From Polyangiaceae bacterium (lineage in GTDB: Bacteria; Myxococcota_A; Polyangia; Polyangiales; Polyangiaceae), in contig JAQSWN010000032.1 of NCBI GenBank assembly GCA_029266615.1, positions 27,393 to 91,392 on the forward strand: DNA of 64,000 nt. The letters are read 5' to 3'. The notes under the pieces were generated by a model. The model was given only the letters and a program-made list of their open reading frames with translations. It had not been told where the DNA came from and searched no databases. The position numbers and the translations under genes are program-made. Shown here one piece after another: positions 59,040 to 64,000 of the stretch; position 1 is the first letter of the stretch; every line of letters begins with the position of its first letter.

Positions 59040-59710
59040 ACGCGGCTCCGGATCTGCTGGCGCGCCCAATCACGCTCATCATCGCCCTGGGCGTGGCGAC
59101 GCTGTTGCCGTTCGCCTTCATGACCCTGACCGCGTTCGTCAAGATTTCGACCGTGCTGCAGATTGTGCGCGGCGCGATCGGCGCGCAGAACGTGCCTTCC
59201 AGCACCGTGATCATGGCGTTCGCGGGGGCCCTCACGCTGCTCGCAATGGCCCCGCTCGGCACGCGCCTGAGCGAAAGGCTGACGCCCCTGGTCGCTACGA
59301 GCGATCGCGCCGAAACCGCGGAGTGGCTGCTCGGCGCGGGCGCGGCGATCAAAGAGCCCATCGCGAGCTTTCTGCAGAAGAACGCCTCCGAGCGGGAACG
59401 CAAACGGTTCTACGAGATCGCCCGAGCCGCGCGCCCAGTCGGTGAACGAGACGCCGTGCAGCGCGAGGACCTCACCATCGTCGTGCCCGCTTTCGTGGTC
59501 ACCGAGCTGCTGGAGGCATTCGCGCTGGGCTTCGCGATCTACCTGCCGTTTCTCGTGATCGACCTGGTCGTTGCCAATGTCTTGCTCGCGCTCGGCATGC
59601 AGATGCTCAATCCGAGCCAAGTGAGCTTGCCGTTCAAGCTGCTGCTCTTCGTCGCGATCGACGGCTGGGGGCTTTTGGCGCAAACGCTGGTCACCGGCTA
59701 CAAATTTTAG
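59036..59710 (+). CDS. Type III secretion/flagellar export-gate protein (FliP/SctR family)
   Basis: 224 residues from GTG 59036, with four hydrophobic segments. The family block is PFAFMTLTAFVKISTVLQIV, RGAIGAQNVPSSTVIMAFAG and IVVPAFVVTELLEAFALGFA, IYLPFLVIDLVVANVLLALG, MQMLNPSQVSLPFKLLLFVA, then GWGLLAQTLV. This subunit forms the core of the export gate pore with FliQ/SctS and FliR/SctT. Sequence alone does not separate flagellar FliP from injectisome or non-flagellar SctR. The fliO neighbour favours a flagellar-like or myxobacterial non-flagellar system. Confidence 0.92.
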   Translation: MNAAPDLLARPITLIIALGVATLLPFAFMTLTAFVKISTVLQIVRGAIGAQNVPSSTVIMAFAGALTLLAMAPLGTRLSERLTPLVATSDRAETAEWLLGAGAAIKEPIASFLQKNASERERKRFYEIARAARPVGERDAVQREDLTIVVPAFVVTELLEAFALGFAIYLPFLVIDLVVANVLLALGMQMLNPSQVSLPFKLLLFVAIDGWGLLAQTLVTGYKF

Positions 59711-59756
59711 CCTCCGTGTCGGCCGGCTCCGGCACGCGCTTTGCTCCACTCCGAGC

Positions 59757-59945
59757 ATGGAGAACAAAGAAAAGAGTCCCGGGCCGCCGGAGCAAGTGAC
59801 GGCCCACCCGGAAATCAAGCCGCCGCCGCAGCGCGTACCGGGCGACCAAAGCTCCAAAGTGGGCACGAAGCAGCCCGACGCCCGCACCGGCCACGATAAG
59901 GACGGTAACGAGGAGCACACTCGCAACGGGCAGAAGGCCGGCTGA
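59757..59945 (+). CDS. Small hydrophilic protein, unknown function
   Basis: 62 residues, starting MENKEKSPGPPEQVTAHPEI and rich in Pro, Lys, Glu, Asp and Gly with no hydrophobic core. The composition suggests an intrinsically disordered protein. Support is the coherent composition and an ATG 47 bp after the FliP/SctR stop. No family is recognised. Confidence 0.5.
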   Translation: MENKEKSPGPPEQVTAHPEIKPPPQRVPGDQSSKVGTKQPDARTGHDKDGNEEHTRNGQKAG

Positions 59946-60022
59946 TCATGATGCTCGCGGGTTGTCGCGCATTTCCTCGCGTGACCAAAAAGCCGCGGGC
60001 CAAGAAGCACAGGAGCACCACG

Positions 60023-60466
60023 ATGGCGAACAAGGACAACGAAGAGTTGGGCGCGTTTCCAGGGCCTGGTTACGGAGGCTTCGGCGGCAGCGCCGGCTAC
60101 AGCGGCGCCGGCGCTGGCGGTGTGAGCGGCGGCTACGCGGGGGGCGGCTTCGCCGAACCGGCGAACTCCACGGAGCCGTGGCGTCCCGCGCCCGACACTC
60201 ATCACGATGACCGAATTCACGACGACGTGCGCATCCGCCTGGAGCAAGCCGCCGGCGTGAACCCAAGCGAGATTCAGGTCAGCGTCGAAGCGGGCGTCGT
60301 TACCCTCAGTGGCCAAGTGGCGACTCGTGAGATGCGCACCGCAGCCGTGGATACTGCCGAGCGCGTGCCGGGAGTGCATCGCGTCAAAAACCAGCTTCAC
60401 ATCGAGCAGCCACTGGTGGAAGAGCTTCGCGAAAAGCTTTCCCACGCGTCTTCGAAGTTGCTCTAG
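60023..60466 (+). CDS. BON-domain protein
   Basis: 147 residues from ATG 60023, chosen because AGGAG lies 8 bp upstream. The first 50 residues are Gly/Tyr-rich (GAFPGPGYGGFGGSAGYSGA). The BON domain (about 70-135) reads DDVRIRLEQAAGVNPSEIQV, VSVEAGVVTLSGQVATREMR and AVDTAERVPGVHRVKNQL. BON domains bind phospholipids or act in osmotic-stress and envelope proteins (OsmY-like). There is no signal peptide, so location is unclear; the Gly/Tyr head is unusual for OsmY. Confidence 0.85.
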   Translation: MANKDNEELGAFPGPGYGGFGGSAGYSGAGAGGVSGGYAGGGFAEPANSTEPWRPAPDTHHDDRIHDDVRIRLEQAAGVNPSEIQVSVEAGVVTLSGQVATREMRTAAVDTAERVPGVHRVKNQLHIEQPLVEELREKLSHASSKLL

Positions 60467-60589
60467 GTCTTTTGCCTCAACGGTAGCGATCTGCCTCGCG
60501 CGGTATCACCGTAGCTCCGCGCGGAGCAGCTCGCTCCGTTGCCGAGCAGGAAGCGGCGGCAAGGTACGAGTCTTGCGATCCCGGTTTCG

Positions 60590-61132
60590 ATGCCGCACCT
60601 TCCTTCTCGCACCGTTCCTCCCTGCCCCGCGCTCTGCGGAGAGAGCAGTGCATTGCTGTTGCTCTTCACCAACGGGTGGGGTGTCCCCGACCGCTCCACG
60701 CTCGAAGCGCTGCGGGTGGAGCTGAGCGCGCTGGCTTCGGCGTTGCTCGTCGTTGGTGACGATGACCTATTTTACTTGAACGCCCGCCCCGAGCGCCGGC
60801 CGAGCGCGCTGCCGGCAGCGCTAGAAAGTCAGGCCCTGAGCGCATTGCGGCAGACCTATGGCGGCAGCCGCCGCGGTCCTACCGGGGTCACCTTGAGCCT
60901 CGTGGAGCCAGATGGATGCGAGCGCTTCCGACTCTCCCGGAAGGTTCGGGGAGGCGTTCCGGAAGCTCTATTGGAGGCGCTACAGATAGCGCGGCAGAGC
61001 GTCGACCTCTCCGGGGGCGCCCGGGTCGCTGCCTCGCGCGAGCTGCTCTTCTACAGCCTCGTAGGCGCCTTGAATCTGGTGCTGAGCGACGTGGCCGCAC
61101 CGGAGCAGGCAGCGCAAACCGCTCGCGCCTGA
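60590..61132 (+). CDS. Uncharacterised protein, possibly thioredoxin-fold
   Basis: 180 residues from ATG 60590. The body SSALLLLFTNGWGVPDRSTL, EALRVELSALASALLVVGDD, DLFYLNARPERR and a later FRLSRKVRGGVPEALLEALQ have a beta-alpha rhythm that recalls peroxiredoxin-like proteins lacking a clear catalytic Cys. No family is firmly recognised. It converges on the zinc-ribbon gene below, with a hairpin across the stops. Confidence 0.6.
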   Translation: MPHLPSRTVPPCPALCGESSALLLLFTNGWGVPDRSTLEALRVELSALASALLVVGDDDLFYLNARPERRPSALPAALESQALSALRQTYGGSRRGPTGVTLSLVEPDGCERFRLSRKVRGGVPEALLEALQIARQSVDLSGGARVAASRELLFYSLVGALNLVLSDVAAPEQAAQTARA

Positions 61133-61140
61133 CTAAGCCG

Positions 61141-61173
61141 TGAGCGGCACAGGCTGAGCCGGAACGCCGCTCA
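61141..61173. terminator. Hairpin between convergent genes at 61.1 kb
   Basis: TGAGCGGC (61141-61148) and GCCGCTCA (61166-61173) form a perfect 8-bp stem with a 17-base loop. The right arm includes the stop codon of the minus-strand gene. The loop is long and there is no T-tract. Confidence 0.4.
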
Positions 61174-61629
61174 GGCTTCTCGCCGGTGGGGCACGGGAGC
61201 GGTGGAAAGCGACAGCGACTTTCCTGGGATGGAGAGCGCGTTGAGGATGGTTTCCAGCATGCGCAGGGCACGGGCCATGCGGGCGGGAGAATCCGCCAAT
61301 TGGGGCCGGAGCTCCGCCAAGGAGGGAAAGCGCTCGCTCAAGCGCGTGTAGGTGCCTGGTTGATCCGCCCGAGCCAAGCCCGTTTCTATCTCCAAGCAGA
61401 CGCGCTGCGCCTCCGCCGGGCGGAGCTGGGCGTAGCGCGCGACCTTTACAAGCCAGTCGAAAAGCGCGACCTCATGCTCCGCAAAGCTTGGCCCCGGCAC
61501 GACGAACGCGGTGCCGCCGCAGCTACAGGCTGCAGCTGCTTGGTGTTGCGTGGTGCGAATGGCCAGGGCCACTGACCCGCAATGTCGACAGTGCGTCGGC
61601 AGGAACTGCACCGAATGGAAGTAAGGCAT
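61171..61629 (-). CDS. Zinc-ribbon-containing cytoplasmic protein
   Basis: 152 residues, starting MPYFHSVQFLPTHCRHCGSV. Two Cys pairs (CRHC at about residue 14 and CSC at about 35) form a zinc ribbon. The rest is helical (EHEVALFDWLVKVARYAQLR, AQRVCLEIETGLARADQPGT, MARALRMLETILNALSIPGK). No enzyme motif is seen. It could be a small regulatory or scaffold protein; family not recognised. Confidence 0.65.
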   Translation of the reverse strand: MPYFHSVQFLPTHCRHCGSVALAIRTTQHQAAAACSCGGTAFVVPGPSFAEHEVALFDWLVKVARYAQLRPAEAQRVCLEIETGLARADQPGTYTRLSERFPSLAELRPQLADSPARMARALRMLETILNALSIPGKSLSLSTAPVPHRREA

Positions 61630-61789
61630 AACCCGTCAGAGTGCAAGATTAAGGTGTTGCTGACGGTTCTGGCGCTGCAGTACCAGCGAAACCCACACTG
61701 TCTCCATCGGAGAAACTCGCTGCCATCGTGACCGTCGCGGCCATTCTGCTCAGCGCTTTTGCCCCATTTCCGTGATTCGCGTCGCCGGA

Positions 61790-61816
61790 TGTCACGTTGA
61801 CGAGTCCCCGCTCGTC
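61790..61816 (+). promoter_or_regulatory. ECF41-type promoter upstream of the CMD/sigma gene pair
   Basis: TGTCACG (61790-61796), 16 bp, then CGTC (61813-61816), against the ECF41 consensus TGTCACA-N16-CGTC as I recall it. It lies 40 bp upstream of the carboxymuconolactone decarboxylase ATG. This fits positive autoregulation by the sigma factor encoded second in the operon. Confidence 0.7.
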
Positions 61817-61856
61817 TTGGTGTCGAAAGGCGCGCCAGCGGCGCGAACGGCGACCC

Positions 61857-62318
61857 ATGAAAGAGCGACTCGACCCCGGGAAAGTAGTGCCCGAGCTCAT
61901 GAGCGCGATGCTCGAGCTCGAGCTCAAAGTGCGCAATAGCGGCTTGGAGATGAAGCTAATCCACCTGGTCAAGATTCGGGCATCTCAGCTCAACGGGTGT
62001 GCTTACTGCGTGCACATGCACGTGGCGGACGCCCGCAAATCTGGCGAGACCAACGAGCGCCTGGACCTCCTCAGCACATGGCGAGAGTCCCCGCTCTACA
62101 CGGCGCGTGAACGGGCGGCGCTGTCGTGGACGGAAGCGCTCACCCTCGTCGCATCCACCCGAGCCCCGGACGACGTTTACGACGAGCTTTCACGGGAGCT
62201 CAACGAGACCGACCGCGTGAAATTGACGATGGTGATCGTGGCCATCAACGGGTGGAATCGTATCGCAGTCGGATTTCGAAAGGTCCATTCCGTCAAAAAC
62301 GCAGATGCCGCGGCTTGA
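61857..62318 (+). CDS. Carboxymuconolactone decarboxylase/AhpD-family protein
   Basis: 153 residues from ATG 61857. The active-site motif is LNGCAYCVHMHVADARKSGE (CxxC plus His), with RAALSWTEALTLVASTRAPD and TMVIVAINGWNRIAVGFRKV. These are the AhpD-like alkylhydroperoxidase core helices. The protein likely handles peroxides or a related oxidative substrate. It overlaps the following ECF41 sigma gene by 14 bp. This pairing is the established genomic signature of ECF41 sigma factors, for which CMD-family proteins are a usual target. Confidence 0.92.
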   Translation: MKERLDPGKVVPELMSAMLELELKVRNSGLEMKLIHLVKIRASQLNGCAYCVHMHVADARKSGETNERLDLLSTWRESPLYTARERAALSWTEALTLVASTRAPDDVYDELSRELNETDRVKLTMVIVAINGWNRIAVGFRKVHSVKNADAAA

Positions 62319-63168
62319 TGAAGAGAGTGTGTCCGAGCTACGCCCTCGGCTCGTGCGACTCGCGTATCGGATGCTCGGTTCCGTGGCGGAGGCGGAAGAC
62401 GCCGTCCAAGACGCGCTCCTTCGCTATCAGGACGTTCCAGAGGGCGTCGACAGCCCGCGCGCGTATCTAGCGCGGATGGTGACGCGCATCAGCCTGGATG
62501 TGCTCAAGTCGGCGCGGCGGCAACGAGAAGCCTACGTCGGCCCGTGGCTCCCTGAGCCGCTCATCGAAGGCGAGCCCAGCGCCTCGGACGACCTCACGCT
62601 CACGTTGATGATGGCGCTCGAGCGATTGTCGCCGCTCGAGCGCGCCGCCTTCCTGCTCCATGACGTCTTCGAAGTTGGGCTCGACGACATTGCGCGGGAG
62701 CTGGGTCGCGAGCCTGCCGCCTGCCGCAAGCTGGCGACGCGAGCACGCGAGCACGTCAAAGCGTCTCGTCCGCGCTTCGGCGTCACGCCCGATCGCGGCG
62801 CGGAGATCGCGCACGCTTTCTACCTCGCGTCACGCAGCGGAGACCTCTCCGCGCTCCGGCAGCTGCTCGCCGAGGACGTGGTCATCTACTCGGATGGTGG
62901 TGGGAAGAGCGCCGCGGCGACCAAACCCGTACGAGGCGCATCTCGGGCCGAAAAGTTCTACTTTGGCATCGCCCGCAAGGATTCATTCCGGCCAGCGCCC
63001 TACTACGAGCCCGCATGGATCGACGGGCTGCCGGGCTTCATCACGCGCGGCAACGACGGCGTCCTGCAAACGACGGCCTTCACGATCGACGGAGACAAGA
63101 TCGTCGCGATCTATTCCGTGCGCAACCCGGACAAGCTGACGCGCGTCGCGAGCCGGCGGCCGCACTAG
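62305..63168 (+). CDS. ECF41-group sigma factor with SnoaL-like C-terminal domain
   Basis: 287 residues. Sigma-2 region: LRPRLVRLAYRMLGSVAEAE, DAVQDALLRYQDV, SPRAYLARMVTRISLDVLK. Linker motif WLPEP (residues about 77-81), a mark of ECF41. Sigma-4: LERLSPLERAAFLLHDVFEV, GLDDIARELGREPAACRKLA. The C-terminal SnoaL-like extension carries DGGGK (about residue 196) and ends NPDKLTRVASRRPH, with the NPDKL motif that modulates activity in this group. No separate anti-sigma factor is expected. Confidence 0.93.
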   Translation: MPRLDEESVSELRPRLVRLAYRMLGSVAEAEDAVQDALLRYQDVPEGVDSPRAYLARMVTRISLDVLKSARRQREAYVGPWLPEPLIEGEPSASDDLTLTLMMALERLSPLERAAFLLHDVFEVGLDDIARELGREPAACRKLATRAREHVKASRPRFGVTPDRGAEIAHAFYLASRSGDLSALRQLLAEDVVIYSDGGGKSAAATKPVRGASRAEKFYFGIARKDSFRPAPYYEPAWIDGLPGFITRGNDGVLQTTAFTIDGDKIVAIYSVRNPDKLTRVASRRPH

Positions 63169-64000
63169 AAGCTGCGACACGCGCGTCAGTAAAGCGAGCG
63201 GTGGCAGCAGCGCTGGAGCATGTCGAGCTGCGGCCGGACCGCGCAGCGCTGGTCACGTTCAAGTCGGCTCTGAGGTTAGCCAGGCAACTCGACGCCGGGC
63301 ACGAGGCGGCGTCGAAGCTCGAGCTGGCCCAGGGCTCGCTCAACCGAGATTGAGCCGCTCGTGGCGCAGCATGACTTCCAGCCGCTTCGCGTCGAAGCTC
63401 TGGGAGTCTTCGCGACGAGCCCAGGCAAGGCCGCGGGGCGTCGGCGAGGGCGCGCGCACCAACATGAGGTGGAGGCGCGACGCTTCCACCCGCGGCGCGG
63501 GTCGTGCGTTGAGGGGTCGCGTGGGGAGCTCGGAATCGGACGGCGAAAATTTCTGGGCCAGCATGACCCTTCAATCTTCGTCAGGGCACGTGTCCAAATC
63601 GCTAAGGTTCGGTGTCTTCTTCGTATCGAGCGATCAAGACACCGACTTCGCTAAGGGCCGCACATACATCAGCACACGGTCAGCGGCGCCTACCGGTCTC
63701 GGTTTCCGACTCCGCCCTCTTCACCATTCGGGTCCCGTCCAGCGAAGTGCGCGGGGCTAAGCGCAGCACTCGGCACCCCTTCTTGCCCCGCCCTATTCAA
63801 CGAGTCTGAAGCACAAAAAGCCGAAGGCGACTTTCGTCGCCTTCGGTCTGCTCCGCTTCGCGGGCTTTCCGCCTCATTTGCCGTTTCCGTTGCTTCGTTG
63901 CTCGGACTTGCCGGATTGCTGTGGGGCCGAGGAAGGGAAAGGACGCGAGCGGGGTAGTTAGTGGCACCTCGCCCAAGGGGCGTGGGGTTAGGGGGGTGGG
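63169..64000. other. Gene-poor end of the window
   Basis: 832 bp with no gene I can support. Frames on both strands are short or rich in Arg, Ser and Pro. The notable element is a strong hairpin at 63821-63846. A short minus frame ending near 63873 (QQSGKSEQRSNGNGK) is protein-like but is cut by an in-frame stop about 20 codons upstream. Confidence 0.5.
63821..63846 (-). terminator. Rho-independent terminator for minus-strand transcription
   Basis: CCGAAGGCGAC (63821-63831) and GTCGCCTTCGG (63836-63846) form a perfect 11-bp stem with a 4-base loop. On the minus strand it is followed by CTTTTTG, a proper T-tract. It should end a transcript entering from beyond the right edge of the window. 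Confidence 0.8.

Noticed and set aside
61649..61972. A 107-codon minus frame over the CMD gene start
   Set aside because: It covers the putative ECF41 promoter and is antisense to the CMD gene; composition is low in hydrophobic core residues.
63169..63353. Frame continuing after the ECF41 gene, with a helical Ala/Leu-rich tail
   Set aside because: No start of its own, runs out of the sigma gene in another frame, and no family match I can defend.

Overview
The window looks like a chromosomal segment of a high-GC member of the Myxococcota, most likely a Polyangiales-type myxobacterium. The evidence is a strong G/C bias at third codon positions, many lipoproteins with Gly/Ser/Thr or Pro/Ala linkers, a eukaryote-type Ser/Thr kinase, a FrzS-like pseudo-receiver coiled-coil protein, and two proteins with what look like AgmX/PglI-type C-terminal domains. 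I recognise no tRNA, rRNA, CRISPR array, insertion sequence or replication origin.

Region 1 (1-14 kb) is accessory in character. It holds the 5' part of an OprO/P-type porin, a frameshifted amidohydrolase, a methyltransferase, a two-part regulator (degenerate sigma54-activator AAA+ domain fused to a sulfonate-type solute-binding domain), a divergent MFS exporter, a MarR regulator, an MFS remnant and an XRE/cupin regulator. A sulfur and redox block follows: 1-Cys peroxiredoxin, two half-size YeeE/YedE sulfur transporters, a rhodanese, and a family 2A encapsulin shell gene overlapping its cargo-type cysteine desulfurase. The desulfurase carries a frameshift and the shell an internal deletion with an out-of-frame relic, so this otherwise attractive sulfur nanocompartment is either decaying or imperfectly sequenced.

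Region 2 (14-21 kb) holds ribB, small conserved proteins and a cell-wall group: a Ser/Thr kinase 11 bp upstream of a class A PBP, with pgeF divergent from them. Region 3 (20-28 kb) has a zinc-ribbon membrane protein and a three-gene minus-strand set encoding two large haem-motif PD40/hydrazine-synthase-alpha-like lipoproteins around a HEAT-repeat protein.

Region 4 (28-49.5 kb) is mostly housekeeping: hisIE, the FrzS-like protein overlapping an organophosphate-type transporter, a tightly overlapping bpt-cdd-punA operon, an ECF sigma/FecR pair, infA coupled to a sulfatase-modifying-factor-like lipoprotein, a HAD phosphatase coupled to a GH113-like protein, a lytic transglycosylase, priA, lysC, an epimerase and a family 4-like uracil-DNA glycosylase.

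Region 5 (49.6-64 kb) has an outer-membrane porin, secreted lipoproteins, an RbsBAC-type sugar ABC operon with a nearby SDR dehydrogenase, an isolated FliO plus FliP/SctR pair, a BON protein, and a carboxymuconolactone decarboxylase/ECF41 sigma pair. That pair is preceded by a sequence matching the ECF41 promoter consensus. The last 830 bp holds no gene I can support.
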